From Forficula auricularia (taxonomy: Eukaryota; Arthropoda; Insecta; Dermaptera; Forficulidae), in NCBI GenBank assembly GCA_024734495.1, contig JALMQS010000423.1, positions 39,536-103,535 of the forward strand: a stretch of DNA of 64,000 bases, read 5' to 3'. How positions within the stretch are numbered: position 1 is the stretch's first letter; every line of letters begins with the position of its first letter. The notes beneath the pieces were generated by a model, which did no database searches, was not told the origin of the DNA, and saw only the letters and a list, made by a program, of their open reading frames with translations. The translations under genes were made by a program, and so were the position numbers. Below, one piece after another: positions 10,713 to 22,600 of the stretch.

Positions 10713-11645
10713 AAACCACACGCAATAACCATATTGAGTTCTAGTTTCAATTTTAGTTTAAACCGTGGTTACTCGAGTTTATCAAATCACCATTAATCAG
10801 TCTTGATAATATTTTCACTTTTTTCTCCAATTTTTATATCGAAATTTTCTATTGTCTTAATTAAGTAAAATTGAAACTAGGCTAGAATTCTTTTTGAGAT
10901 CATTATTTATACCGGCCTGAGATATGTCACAGACGGTTCTCGTTAGCTTGAATATATTTATTTGTTTGTATTTTCTCACCTCTTTGCGCCTGCACGTTGT
11001 TGTGTCTGAATCTCTGTCAGAGGTCAGTTTCGCTCATTAGGTACACACAGTTAATACTCTCTGATATAGCTTATTTACTCTACTATTTATTAAACTAATT
11101 AAATCCAACCCGTTTGATCTCAATAGATAGAGTAGGCACGATACATCTGAATTACAATTCAATGATGTAACATGAAACTTTACTTATATTCAAATATTAT
11201 TTATTTAAATTATTTCTATCTAATACCATATTGAAAATTTTTACTTTGCCATACAGGATGCATAAAAAAGTGGCTTATTTGCTTCGTTTTTTCGAAAAAT
11301 ATAAAAACTGACTGAAAATATTTCGATAAAAAAAATTGAAAGAAACCATCGCGCTTTTGTGTACGAAAAATTCATTTTTGTTAAGATCTCAGCTTTATTA
11401 GTTTTTATTGACAGAAAGACTGTTATTATATGGATATAAATTCTTAACTAATTTAGTTTGTGGAATATTTTCGAATATTGTGTCTATGGTGATGGAGTCC
11501 CCTTTCATGAATGCATTTATGAGTAATTTTACAGTAAACCTTTAATTAATTAATACAATTTTGGATCAGATACTTTCGCCCTAAAGTTATGCAACCGATC
11601 AGTCTCGGAGACGTATCATTCGTATACTCTTTAGGCAATTCTATA
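10713..11645. other. A+T-rich stretch, no gene
   Basis: No gene. The stretch near 11230-11420 ('actttgccatac', 'cataaaaaagtgg') loosely resembles 11840-12050 ('actttaccatac', 'cataaaaaagtga'), so these may be two diverged direct copies of one old repeat. Confidence 0.4.
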
Positions 11646-11680
11646 CAGTGGAACATCGGTTAACGGACGCCCTACTTAAC
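11646..11680 (+). mobile_element. Pogo-type terminal inverted repeat, single end
   Basis: CAGTGGAACATCGGTTAACG at 11646-11665 matches the general form of pogo/Tigger termini (CAGTGGAACCTCGGTTAACG). A TA dinucleotide stands just before it. I did not find the partner end, so this is a solitary or truncated terminus. Confidence 0.45.
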
Positions 11681-13556
11681 GACTAAATCGATTCAGGAAT
11701 TTTTAATTTGCAAAAATTTATTTTAGGTAGCGAATGCAATCACAGGCCAGTTTTTTATGATTCAATTATAGTAATGTTAGGAGTGCGCGCGTAAATATTG
11801 CTTTCCCGAATTTGTATTAAACTTTTTTTCTTTTTTACTTTACCATACTAGTGTACGGTCAAGTATTGTAATCGTCCATAAAAAAGTGATTTTTTTTTTG
11901 TTTTGTTTTGTCGAATATCTCAAAACGGCAGAAACTATTTTGATTAATAAAATGTAAAACCATGGCGTTTTGTTCTACAAAAAGCCCCTAATGAGTTAAC
12001 ATCGAAAAAATTAAATTTTTCGAGATATTAATTGTTTTGTCAAAATGTCAGTTAGTTAGTTATTAGTTGTACGTAAGTTACCAAATGTTGTGTAAGTTCT
12101 AGTTCAAAAACTAGTGTGATTATCAAAACGAAATTTCACATGTAGTTTTGGTGCATTGAACCAAAAAATTAAGGGGAGGAGTTTAAAAATTAAAATTCTA
12201 AGATTTTAAAACTAAAAAAAAAACTACAAAAATCACCCTATATAATAAAAAATAGGAGTATTTATTATTTTTTTCAAGGGCCAAAATTAGGGGGTTCAAA
12301 AAAATAGAACTATCAATATAAATCCTAGACCCTTTAATCGATTTGTACGAAATTTCGCTCATGCCCCTATACGACCTTATGAAAATGATCCACTATATGA
12401 AATTGGAAGTGACCATAAATAGGTGTGTGTGGGGGGGGGGGGGTTCAAAAATATTTTTAAACAAAAATCGAAGAAAGCTGATATTTTTAATAAATAATTA
12501 AAAGGGGATATTATTAATTGCTAATGGGCCCAAAACTAAGTGTGTGGGAGGGGGGGTTCTTTCGTAAATAATTATAAATTATTTTATTAAATATAAGAGA
12601 GGGGCCAGATGTAAGGTAAAGTCATGTAAATGAGCACTTCAGCTTATTTAATTTAAATATTACATCTTTTTGTTCCTTAATGAAATTTTTCTACGCCAAT
12701 ATCAGGTATCATCAAAAATAATTTTTGACATTTGCCATATGTGCATGATTAATTTGAAAATCAATTAAATGATTATACAAATTATTAAAATAAATAATGT
12801 TAAGGTGATTAGATGTATAGTTTACAATATTTCTTTAAATATATTTAACATATTAAGGTGATTCTTGTTTCGGAATAGCAACTATTCAGGAATGAGGAGG
12901 TGGGGACTATTTAAACATCCCCTCATGATCATTTCTCAGACTTGGTACTTAATGGAAAGGGGGACCAGGTGAAGTAGATAGAATGGTGGTAATCATAAAT
13001 CAAGACGAGATGTAAATTCACTAAAGCCGTTAGATGATTAGAGGTCGCCATAGCTTAGAGTGAGATGGAGAGGTGTCTATGCACAAAAGCATTTCTGGTA
13101 AACAAACAACCCCCATTATAGGTCAGGCATTATTAAACATACTACCTAAGTGCATATTCTAGGTGGATAGCTACGACTTGAGACTTTCAATCCCGTTCCG
13201 TTTTCTCATCAAAATAAATAATTTTTTAGTAATAAAGTGTATTTTTTATTGGTTGAGAGTGGTAATGTCACGAGAATTAATATTTGATCTAATTCTCCTT
13301 GCGTGAAAGATATATATATATCATCCTAAATTCATTGTTTGCCAGAATACAAGAAAAGCCATTTTAAACAACAATACATACAAATACAATGCAATATTTT
13401 TTATTTGTCCGTAGCGCGAAATTAAATTTGAATAGAATAATAAGGTTTCAATAGACAGATGCGTCGTGAAAAGTTGGTCGGTATAAACGTATAATATGTT
13501 TTTGACCAAAAATCGGACTTAGGAGGTTTTGTAAGATCAGCGACGATATATATATT
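11681..13556. other. A+T-rich stretch with a poly-G run
   Basis: No gene is visible. A run of about 14 G follows GTGTGTG at 12424-12443, and a shorter G-rich run lies at 12541-12557. Phrases near 11890-12040 recall termini of old DNA elements ('tcgaaaaaattaaatttttcga' is self-complementary) but I cannot define an element. Confidence 0.4.
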
Positions 13557-13978
13557 TACAGGGTGTTCAAAAAATAGAGGTCAGAGATTTAAAGATGGAT
13601 AATACATCTCAAAACAATAAGAAAAGTTCATATAAACATATGTCCGAAAATGCCTAGTTTCAGACCTAGAGCGATTTTAATATTTTATTTTTGTCAGAGT
13701 ATATAACTCATACTTTTAACATTACAATAAAATCATTGTGGCCGTGTACAATAGAAAACATTTTCGAACGTATTTGTCAGTCCATGAGACGAATATTAGA
13801 ATGTTGTAATTAAGTTCAAGGTAGACATTTTGAACATTTTTAATCATTTATAATTAACTGTTTTCCATTGTACACGGCCACTATGATGTTATTGTAATGT
13901 TTAAAGTAAGAGTTCTACTATGACAGAAATACAATATTAAAATTAAATCTGTGACCTCTATTTTATGAACACCCTGTA
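13557..13978. mobile_element. MITE with TACAGGGTGTTC termini
   Basis: The left end TACAGGGTGTTCAAAAAATA and the right end, complemented, TACAGGGTGTTCATAAAATA form inverted termini that go on through GAGGTCA. Inner segments such as TGGCCGTGTACAATAGAAAA at 13741 and its complement near 13862 are also inverted, so the whole element is near-palindromic. It lies in TATA-rich DNA and TA is the likely target. No coding sequence is present. Confidence 0.75.
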
Positions 13979-14032
13979 TATAAATATATGAGAGATTTCA
14001 AGTTGCCGATAGTAATAGATTTAAATTTTCTT

Positions 14033-14358
14033 AGAAAATTACAAGAGAGTGTCATCTAGTAGAACTGATGGAATGGATTATTTTTAATTATATGTCAGAA
14101 GGGTTGGTCACCCCTCGGAAATCGAACCCGAGTGGCTGTAACAGCAATACAAATTAAAATTTAAATATTTGAGTAAAATATTTAACGGGTTTACATATGT
14201 CAGAGGGGTTCGCACCTCACAGGGTAGCCAAATGACCCGGATTGCTGTTACTGGCACTCGGGTTCAATTCCCGAGGGGATAAAAACAAATCTGCTGACAT
14301 AGAATTAAAAATGATCCATTCTATCGGATCTAATAGATGACACTCTTTTATGATTTTC
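14033..14358. mobile_element. Foldback element carrying a tRNA-like sequence
   Basis: Arms 14033-14155 and 14238-14358 are inverted copies, each holding GAGTGTCATCTA at the outer side and an inner tRNA T-arm-like sequence. On the plus strand 14224-14278 reads GTAGCCAAATGACCCGG, then ATTGCTGTTACTGGCACTCG, then GGTTCAATTCCCGAGG, matching A-box and B-box spacing. Related sequences are at 36.97 and 48.7 kb. It looks like two SINE-like units head to head, or a foldback that captured one. Confidence 0.6.
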
Positions 14359-14394
14359 TATATTGGTATACCTATATAACAAAGATAAATATGT

Positions 14395-14398
<4 letters not shown>

Positions 14399-14431
<33 letters not shown>
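14399..14431. repeat. (AT)n microsatellite
   Basis: About 16 uninterrupted AT units. Confidence 0.95.
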
Positions 14432-14434
<3 letters not shown>

Positions 14435-15844
14435 TGTAAGAGACAATAATTTCGAAAGTTTGACCTTTTCATGAGTCTTTTTTATTAGAAATATTCTATC
14501 TATTATTTGTCGTGGGGTGAAATACTCGATTGGATAGGTAAATTTGTTTGGTTGTACTAGTAAGCTGGTCACTGAACAAACCAATTTAAGTTCGCTATAA
14601 TATAAATACTACTCAGAGACAGATAAAGCAAAAAGATATTTATATAGAATAGTCAAAGGCGTGTAATTATATAAACATGTTTTTGATGTTGAAAAGTATT
14701 TGGTTTATATTGAACTTTTGCTAATAACATCCTTCTATTGACTTTAAATCCTCACTTGTTGGCAATAAATAGTTTTAGGGATAACGTTTTAAAAGGGGTA
14801 AGTTACACATCAAAGAACTCTGAGGTACAAAGCAGAACACACTTATTCATCAAATAAAATAATAATAATAGTAATGAAATATGAATCAATGCCTAAATAT
14901 ATAGCGTAAAATAAACCCTTCTATTTGATGAGATAATCCATTGTTTCCAGAAAGGGTTCCTTTGTTGAAAGCTCAATTTGTATTTACACCCAGAATTCTA
15001 TTTACGTTTTAAGATCTCAAATCCTCCCCTTCATATGGATATTTGGAGAGAATCCTTTCCAGGATTTATCCTATTTATACTAGTGCTGATAAACGACACA
15101 ATACGTTAATCCTAATATAGGATTTTTTAAAGTCCACATTAGTCTAAACCAATAATTTTAGGATAATACTGGCTGAGAATATATTTGAATGGATCTGTAG
15201 ATAAAATCCTCTACTTATTCTTATAACTCGTTTAAAGGAATTTATATATCCCTTATAAAATTACTCAAACTTGAACATGTGCCTCATAGTCTTAGCCATT
15301 TTTCTGTTCTCATAGATGGTTTCTTTCGAGAAGAATTTGAATTATTTTTTTCTCTCTAAAATTTAATTTAATCAAAATAAATAGATGGTTATTAGTCACC
15401 GATTTATAACATCAATCATCATTTCGTTTGTTATAATTAATTCTAGTGATTTTTTATCTTTCTTGAAAATTTTTAAATCTATAATAAATAAATTTAATAA
15501 CAAGTTTTATTTTTTAAACTTGACGGCATAATTTTATTCCAAAATTTTCAACTTTCTCTAAATCATGAATTTCATTCTATATTTTAAGGGGAATTTCTAA
15601 ATTTATTATAAGGGCCTTCGTCCGAAATTTTTTAGAATTGGTCAAATATCGAATGCTTTTAGGCTTTTGAATGGACTTTAGAATCCATGATGATTCCTAA
15701 TAAGGACATTTTGAATGCATTATATATAATATAACCATTATGCTTCTATGGTATGAATAATTCTAAGCTTGTGAGTATTTATATGTTATCCTCTTAAACT
15801 ACGTAATAACGTAATAAATAACACAAGAACTCTACATATATATA
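14432..15844. other. A+T-rich stretch, nothing recognised
   Basis: No frame, TIR or array that I can support. Confidence 0.4.
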
Positions 15845-16155
15845 CAATTTTTTTAAAGGGGCGCACCAGGAAGATTCGGCTTCTATGATTCTCGAAATAT
15901 GCTTGCATTATCAAAGAGAAGGAGGAATAGATCAAGAGAAAGGGTGAAGGGGCGTAGGTGTTTGTACACCCGGATTTGAAGGTTTGAAGGTTATAATAGA
16001 CAGGAAAGACAGAGGACGGGAGAGAGTTACAGTTTCTTTAAGTTATGGGGACAAACGTGAATTCGTCCGGCAGTTTTCCAATTTAGTCGCGAAAGGGTGT
16101 TTGAAATAGGCAAAACGCGTGATAGCCACAAAGCACCCCTTGGGGAGAATTGCCA
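15845..16155 (-). pseudogene. Jockey-like LINE 3' tail, minus strand
   Basis: The minus strand carries the end of the polyprotein in three frames. LPKGCFV and HPFATKLENCRTNS come first, then FTFVPIT, then CNSLPSSVFPVYYNLQTFK and a cysteine-containing tail reading GCTNTYAPSPF. This is the conserved Jockey-clade C-terminus (HPFAVKLE...WNSLP..VFP..YNLQ.FK). Frameshifts and an in-frame TAA show that it is dead. Its 5' edge, at about 16153, directly meets the next fragment of the same family in the opposite orientation. Confidence 0.75.
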
Positions 16156-16159
16156 ACTT

Positions 16160-16400
16160 TTAATCATCAGAGACTGTAACTCTCTTCCTCCGACCGTTTT
16201 CCCAGCAACTTATAACCTTCAATCTTTCAAGACCCGCATCTACAGATACATTCGACTCCTAATACCGAATCCCTAAATCTCTTCTTATTTTCACGATATA
16301 AGGATCCAGCGCGGACTACAGAGTTTGTAACTTCTTGGTGCAACTTCTTGTATCAATATCATTATAAAATAAGCTGACGTGTTCTGATGTGGCCATCCAC
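16160..16400 (+). pseudogene. Jockey-like LINE 3' tail, plus strand
   Basis: From about 16168 the plus strand reads RDCNSLPPTVFPATYNLQSF then KTRIYRYIRLLIPNP and a stop at about 16277. It then runs into a 3' untranslated region ('cttcttattttcacgat') ending near 'caatatcattataaaat'. A similar 3' region is seen at 34.7 and 44.3 kb. It is 5'-truncated to the last 35 codons. It abuts the minus-strand copy at 15845-16155, and both contain the same NSLP..NLQ segment, so they come from two separate insertions or a rearrangement. Confidence 0.75.
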
Positions 16401-16464
16401 TTGACTTTACCATACAACCTGGCCCCTCACTTATATTTAATATTTAATAAAATTATTTATAATC

Positions 16465-17095
16465 AGGTGGGGGTTAGTTTTTGCATTTTTGGGCTCCTGG
16501 GGGCCCACTGATTATGTATATGGTTGAGTTTGGTACAAGGGCCTAGATTTTCATTTTTTGACTATACCCCCCTATTTCGGGCGGTTAGTTTTTGCATTTT
16601 TAGACTTCTGGGGTCTCACTGATTATGAATACAAAATTTGGTTTAGTTTGCTCAAATGGCTTAGATTTTTCATTTTTAACCACCCTCCACCCCCCTTAAA
16701 TTTGGGTCAATATGCACCAAAATCTAATGAGGTCTGAATCTCAATGGACCAAAAATACACGCCCTACACCCCCCCACCCCCAATTTGGGCGGTTAGTTTT
16801 TGCACTTTTAGACTTCTGGGGTCCCTTTGATTATGTATACAAAATTTGATTGAGTTTGGTATAAGGGCCTAGATTTTCATTTTTTGACCTCCCCCCACCA
16901 ATTTTGGGCGGTTAGTTTTTGCATTTTTAGACTTCTGGGGTCCCACTGATTATGTATACAAAATTTGGTTGAGTTTGGTACAAGGGCCTAGATTTTCATT
17001 TTTTGACCCTCCCCCCCATTTTGGGCGGTTAGTTTTTGCATTTTTAGACTTCTGGGATCCCACTGATTATCTATACAAAATTTGGTTGAGTTTTC
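16465..17095 (+). repeat. Satellite-like array of about 115-bp units (array 1)
   Basis: The phrase GGTTAGTTTTTGCATTTTTA recurs at about 16473, 16585, 16792 (mutated), 16911 and 17030. Each is followed by 'cttctgggg', 'gattatgtatacaaaatttg' and a C-rich run, giving a period of 112-119 bp with one degraded unit between 16.68 and 16.79 kb. The same unit makes the array at 22.0-22.6 kb, so this is a truncated piece of that element. Confidence 0.85.
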
Positions 17096-17099
17096 TCAC

Positions 17100-17405
17100 G
17101 CTATAATGGTCAATTAGCCTAATAGCTCGTTTCTGAATTGCATCCAGGATGGCAAAAAATGCTTTGGAGGCCCGCTTCAACAGATGAGTGCCGTATTCGA
17201 GACAGGGGCGGATTTGGGCTTTGTATAGGGTGAGAAACTGCAAAGGCGTGAAAAATGCCTGGAAGTGAATAAGAAGCCAATTTTCCTTGCTGGGGATTTC
17301 GCTACATAGGAAATGTGTTCATTCCAAGACAGGTCAGATGGGACTGAGACGCCCAATGTGGACAGACTGTCACACATCTTCAGGATATTTGAGGGAAATT
17401 CATTA
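17100..17405 (-). pseudogene. Jockey-like LINE reverse transcriptase fragment
   Basis: The minus strand reads MCDSLSTLGVSVPSDLSWNE then HISYVAKSPARKIGFLF and, further on, a degraded palm-to-thumb segment. After a frameshift it continues as RASKAFFAILDAIQKRAIRL. The LG(V)xxxxxLSW..HI and LDAIQKR..RLI motifs are hallmarks of Jockey-clade reverse transcriptases around and after the thumb. The fragment is truncated at the satellite array on one side and at about 17405 on the other. It is a dead copy. Confidence 0.85.
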
Positions 17406-18699
17406 ATAATAATCTTCGCTTATTTCAGTATAGAAATTTGATTTCAAAAAATATATTTTTCACACTTAGTACCGGATTGTTCATTTTATGAAATTGGTTT
17501 TTTTTTTAGCTAATGGACAACTTACTATATCTTTAGTTGAAATTGCTTTTAGAATGAGGCTAATTTTAGCTGTGGTTGCAGACATACCTAACGGTTAGCT
17601 AATTTTACTAGAAGGAAGAGATCCTGCCTGAATTTTGAATAAAGTTGAAAAAATTAGCTATAAATTATATTTGCTAGCTAACTATAATTCACATAAGAAG
17701 GAATACCTTCATTGATTTAGTGATAAATGTTTAATAAGAATCTGAAAATGCATTAAGAAAAAGCGATATATGCTTAAAAAAAGAGGACTAAAAAAGAAAC
17801 AAATGATCCTTTAGCTTTATATTTTATTAAAGCATTTCAAAGATAAATTTATTATGAAGCCTTCACCCATTGTCAAGAGATCCGTTTTTTTCTTTTTTTA
17901 ATATATAATTTGATTAAAAATTAAAAAATTACCACATACACATTGAAGGATAAATATTTAAAAAAGGTGTCATTTATAAATTTTTAACTAACGAACAATG
18001 TAAATACAATTATCTTTTTTTCTAGCGGCAAATTGAATTTTATTTTTATTATAGATATATAGACATAAAAAATAAAAACACAGACTCTGAATAAAGTTTA
18101 ATCTAAAAACCGAAACTAAATTCAGAAGGAAAATCTTTGTGCTTTGTCTTTGTCCGAATCGGCTTAATATTTTTCAGTAAAATAATTAATTTGAAATCTA
18201 ATTTTGTGCGTATCATTAAGAATTGTTGCTTTAACTCTTCATCTTGCCATGTATTTTTCAAGTAGATTTTAGTTGTCCTAGGAATTGGAATATGTTAACT
18301 CAATTGGATTCTCGTTGTTTTCCACTATTTTATTATTATCTCTATTATCTCTATAATTCTTTCTATACGATGCACTGTGTTTGAATAGAGAAACTCTTAG
18401 CAATAAAATTGTTTAAATAGATCTTAAAGTAAATTAATGGCCTAATTACCCATAAATTCCTAGAAAATATTTGCGGAAATCCCTAATTACTTTGATATTA
18501 AAACTGTTACCCTTTAAATTAGTCTGTTTATCTAGATGTTCTGATTAATTTTTATCAACAGTAAAAGATCTATACTTTTATAATCGCCTTGCGCGACAAC
18601 GCCAACGTGATTTTTTTAGTTTTAAAACTCTCTAATAGTTCAAGACAAATAAATTTTATTAAAATTAGAAAATTTGAATTTACATTTTAAAAACAACTG
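17406..18699. other. A+T-rich stretch, nothing recognised
   Basis: No gene or element boundary is supported here. Confidence 0.4.
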
Positions 18700-18762
18700 C
18701 AGAGCCCAGGGGGCGTAGGTCCCTGGCCAGCATGATACCCGCCGAAGGTGGGTTTCTCAACT
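18700..18762 (-). mobile_element. Fragment of the GCCCGCC-head repeat family
   Basis: The complement reads GAAACCCACCTTCGGCGGGT followed by a CCAGGGACC-type tract, a mutated copy of the hairpin head seen at 4163 and 8200. Confidence 0.5.
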
Positions 18763-19412
18763 GGTTAACCATATATTATATTAAATTAATAGATATACTA
18801 ATTGTTTTAAATTTAGTAACAGTTTACAAAACAAGAGAAAAATTAATCATAGTATAGCCAAATAGGTTTTGAGCGTGATATAAACTGGCTTACACTAGAA
18901 AATTTTGGACAATTCGGTGTTCCCATATAGATTAATATATTTTTTGAGATTTTTAAAATTAACGTTCTGAAGTTAAAGCTAAAATTTGATCAGTTCTTTC
19001 GACAATTTATCTTCTAAAAATTGCAAAAGATAAATTTCTTGGCCTATATTTCTTTAAAACATTCTCTTTATTTATTGTTGCTTTTGTTTCAGCGAGAGAC
19101 ACACAAGTAGTTGCAGAGTCTTCTATACCTCATTAAATAAGTCCTTCTGTGTTCTAAAACTTATATGTGCTAGACATTCTAATTATTTGCAATTAAATTC
19201 AAAAAAACAAATAAAAAATGATTTACATTTAATTGTGAAACCACTTCAATGCAACCATCTTCTTGCATTCATATCATAAGAAAAACAAAAACTACCGTTC
19301 AATTTTACAATAATTTTTGTCAAAGACTTTTTTTCTCTGACTCACTAGATTCAGGTTACGATAAGAAATTAAAAATTAACTCCACTGAACTATTATTTCT
19401 TATGATTTTATA
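18763..19412. other. A+T-rich stretch, nothing recognised
   Basis: No feature is supported before the LINE tail begins. Confidence 0.4.
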
Positions 19413-19895
19413 TACGGCTCGCATCTGTGGAGAGGGGCCTCCAAACATTCTCTTGGATGCAATTCAGAAACGAACTGTCAGGCTAATTGACGATTTGACC
19501 CTAACCGACTCCCTTGACTGGCTGGCTCATCGAAGAAGTGTTTCCGCGCTTTCCCTATTTTAGAGATACTATCACTGCAGGTGTGCAGGAGCTCTGATGA
19601 ATTAAAATCAATAATTCCCCCCAAAGCATGCTTTGTGTGTAGCACGCGTTTTTATGTTAAATTGTAAAAGTGCCGAACCACTTCATTCGCCAATACGTTT
19701 GTCCCCATTACTTCAAGGAACTGGAACTCTCTTCTGGCCTCCATCTTTCCTAACATTTATAATCTTCAAACCTTCAAAAACCGGGTGCACAAACACCTAC
19801 ACTTCCACCCTTTCACTTGATCAACTTTCCTCTTTCTTCGGTAATGCAAGGATCTTGCGATAGGGGCTGCATCTTGATTACATTAAAAAAAAAAT
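19413..19895 (+). pseudogene. Jockey-like LINE C-terminal fragment with poly(A)
   Basis: After a 1-base frameshift near 19450 the plus strand reads ILLDAIQKRTVRLIDD, then LTLTDSLDWLAHRRSVSALS and LF, then a stop. In other frames it continues as IIPPKACFV, NTFVPITSRNWNSLLAS and YNLQTFKNRVHKHLH. This is the ordered C-terminus of a Jockey-clade polyprotein with several frame breaks. The sequence ends in a short untranslated region and an A run at about 19885-19895. Upstream homology stops near 19413, a normal 5' truncation. Confidence 0.85.
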
Positions 19896-20660
19896 AGTAT
19901 TTCAGAGTAATCTCGAACAAGCATTCACATAAAGAAGAGGAGGAATATTTCACGGAAACTGTTAAAAAGTGTCTAAAAACAGATAAAGAAACACATTCGA
20001 ATTCTCATTTATTTTTTTGCATATGAAATTTTCTTGATCTGTCTCTCTCAAGCCATTAGAACGATTTTTAAATAATCAGTTCAATGGATTAGAAATAGAG
20101 AATAAATAAATAAAAATAGATTGGATGAACGGAGAGATAAGTGGGCTCAAAAAATGAAAAAAGAAATATCCTCTTAAGTTAACATTTTTCATTTTTACAC
20201 CACTTATATTTACTTAGTATATACTTATGCGCTTATTAATCATTTAAATAATTATTTTGACCATAAGATATTTCAAAACGATTTACTACTCCCTTTAAGT
20301 TTTTCTTTTCATTTAGAATATAAATGCAAAAAAGTGTTACATATTCTACACTATAAGTAATGGTGAAATGACAGATAATATTTTGGGTTCACGAGTTTTG
20401 AATGATTGAATGTTGTAGGAAAGAAAGATTAACTGAGCTTGTTTGATTTTTTTTAATAAATTATCTCATTATCTGATATAGAAGCCTCGCTATGTGAGTC
20501 CAGAGTTTCCAGAGAATGCTTTGGAGGTCAATATATACCAGGCTGCATTCAAGAGCGAATCTGGTTAATTTTTATGGATTAATATCTTAAATCAAATTGG
20601 CGAAATTACATTTGATTTATTTAATAACAGAAATAATAAAATACTACTATTAATAATTAA
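19896..20660. other. A+T-rich stretch, nothing recognised
   Basis: No gene, TIR or array that I can support. Confidence 0.4.
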
Positions 20661-20842
20661 TTAAATTGAAAGTTTTTGTGCTGAGAGTAGCAGAATTTTT
20701 ATATATTGAAGGAGACAATAAAAGAGTGTGTCTTCTGCTGGAATAATAAATAAATAAAATTTATAATTCCAGCAGAAGAAATTATGAATAAATAAAATTT
20801 ATAATTCCAGCAGAAGACACATTCTTTTATTGTCTCCTTCAA
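20661..20842. mobile_element. Retrozyme/Penelope-like repeat fragment with inverted arms
   Basis: The fragment starts with 'aaagtttttgtgctgagagt', shared with 25647, 30196, 45682 and 59156. Inverted arms follow: TTGAAGGAGACAATAAAAGA at 20706 and its complement ending at 20842. A direct internal duplication of 'aaatttataattccagcaga' lies at about 20757 and 20795. The hammerhead segment present in the 30.3 and 45.5 kb relatives is missing here. Confidence 0.6.
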
Positions 20843-21480
20843 TAATTAATTAATTCAATTTAATATATTGTGTCTATAATTACACGAATATTATGTATTT
20901 TTTGTCATATACCTATACCTATTATATTTATTACTCTTATGATTCACCATTAATTTGACTTCAATGAACTGATTCCCATTTGTCTTTGATCGAATGATGT
21001 AAACTACCTTTTGATTAATCAAAGATTATTAAAATATTGATACTTTAATTAGAGACTAATGTCCATGCGTATCACGTCAATTTAATCTCCCTCTCTGAAA
21101 TCATCTAATCAGGAGTGATTTTGCTGAGAATGTCCAGGCAGCATCCATAATTAAATTATTCAATAGAGAATTTAGCCCTGGGCAATCAGTGATTTAGGCT
21201 TAAATAGTTTTCACACCATTCTTCAAAGACAACTTTCTTTATCCACTGACCAAAAGCCATCTGGAAATTAAAAACTTTTTACCTTAAAAAGCGAATTGAT
21301 ACAACCTATAGCCAAAATACACTTAAAATAAACGTTTGTTTTAAAATTCTCTTAAAACATAGAAAACTTAGAATAAAAGTGCGAAAAGGGGAATTCGGCG
21401 GTTTTGAGATAAGTCTCCTTATAAATAATATTCAATTGATCAAATAAAAAAAAGCGACAACTTTTCATTTTTATAATAAA
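20843..21480. other. A+T-rich stretch, nothing recognised
   Basis: No supported feature. Confidence 0.4.
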
Positions 21481-21494
21481 CTAGCTGCAAGGCA

Positions 21495-22015
21495 CGCCCC
21501 CTGGACCCCCAACCCTCGAATCCCACCCTCACACTACACTCCCCCCGACCCATCCAGCACCCCTACCCCCGCACCATGAACCCGTGCCCAACCCCCGCCC
21601 CCATACCACAAAACCCAAACCTCACCCCCCACTCCAACCCACCACACTCCCAGAAACCTACCCAGCACCCCAACCCCCGCCCCACACCACCACCCCAACC
21701 CTCACCCCACCCACCTAGGGCCCCCAACCCACGAACCCCAACCTCACCCCCACTCCAACCCACCACACTCCACGAAACCCACCCAGCACCCCAACCCCCG
21801 CCCCCACACCACCACTTCATCACTCTAACCTGCACCCCCACCTCGGACCCCCACCCCGTACCACCCCACTACGCCACTGGACCCTCACCTGAACCCCCAT
21901 CCACCAACCTTGCACCACCCCCTTGCTCCCCCCCTACTCCGCCATACTCCCTCACTCCACCGCCATTCCACTCCGCGCATCCCATGCCCTAACCCACCCC
22001 CACTCCACCCCCGCA
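21495..22015 (+). repeat. C-rich, G-poor tract with internal repeats
   Basis: The tract is dominated by CCCCAACCC/CCACCC-type words. Phrases such as 'ccaacccaccacactcc' recur at 21636 and 21755 and 'acccagcaccccaacccccg' at 21660 and 21780, so there is an internal period of about 119 bp. That matches the period of the satellite beside it. It is the most G+C-rich segment of the window. Confidence 0.8.
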
Positions 22016-22016
22016 C

Positions 22017-22600
22017 CCAGTTTTTGCATTTCTAGCCTTCTAGTGACCCACAGATTATGTAAACAAAATTTGGTTGAGTTTGGTCCAAGAGGAAGAATTT
22101 TCATTTTTTAACCCCCCCCCCATTTTAGGTGGTTAGTTTTTGCATGTCTAGCTCTCTAGAGTCCCACAGATTATGTATACAAAATTTGGTTGAGTTTGCT
22201 CCAAAAGGCAAGAATTTTCATTTTTTGACCCCCCGCATTTTGGGTGGTTAGTTTTTGCATTTCTAGCTCTCTAGAGGCCCACAGATTATGTATACAAAAT
22301 TTGGTTGAGTTTGCTCCAAAAGGCAAGAATTTTCATTTTTTGACCCCCCTAGTTTGGGTAGTTAGTTTTTGCATTTCTAGCTTTCTAGAGTCCCTCAGAT
22401 TATGTATACAAAATTTGGTTGAGTTTGCTCCAAGGGCAAGAATTTTCATTTTTTGACCCCCCCCCCCGCATTTTGGGTGGTTAGTTTTTGCATTTCTAGC
22501 TCTCTAGAGGCCTACAGATTATGTATACAAAATTTGGTTGAGTTTGCTCCAAGTGCAAGAATTTATATATTTTTCTCCTTCCCCCCCTTTTTGGGTGGTT
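22017..22600 (+). repeat. Satellite-like array of about 115-bp units (array 2)
   Basis: Starts of AGTTTTTGCAT are at about 22018, 22135, 22250, 22364 and 22483, a spacing of 114-119 bp. Each unit carries 'ttatgtatacaaaatttgg', 'gaattttcattttttgac' and a C run of variable length. There are no unique spacers between units. Confidence 0.9.

Noticed and set aside
10482..10796. 104-codon open frame as a gene
   Set aside because: It reads through the right arm of the foldback element at 10202-10712.
16155..16165. Twin-priming inversion of a single LINE copy
   Set aside because: Both fragments contain the same C-terminal segment, which twin priming of one RNA cannot give.
19633..19863. 76-codon open frame as a gene
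   Set aside because: It is an out-of-frame translation of the LINE tail; the correct frame gives NTFVPITSRNWNSL.
21576..21992. 138-codon proline-rich open frame
   Set aside because: It arises from the C-rich, stop-poor tract; the opposite strand is equally open with glycine and tryptophan, and the tract has repeat structure.
22017..22600. CRISPR-like array
   Set aside because: Units are 115 bp and contiguous with no unique spacers, and the sequence is eukaryotic.
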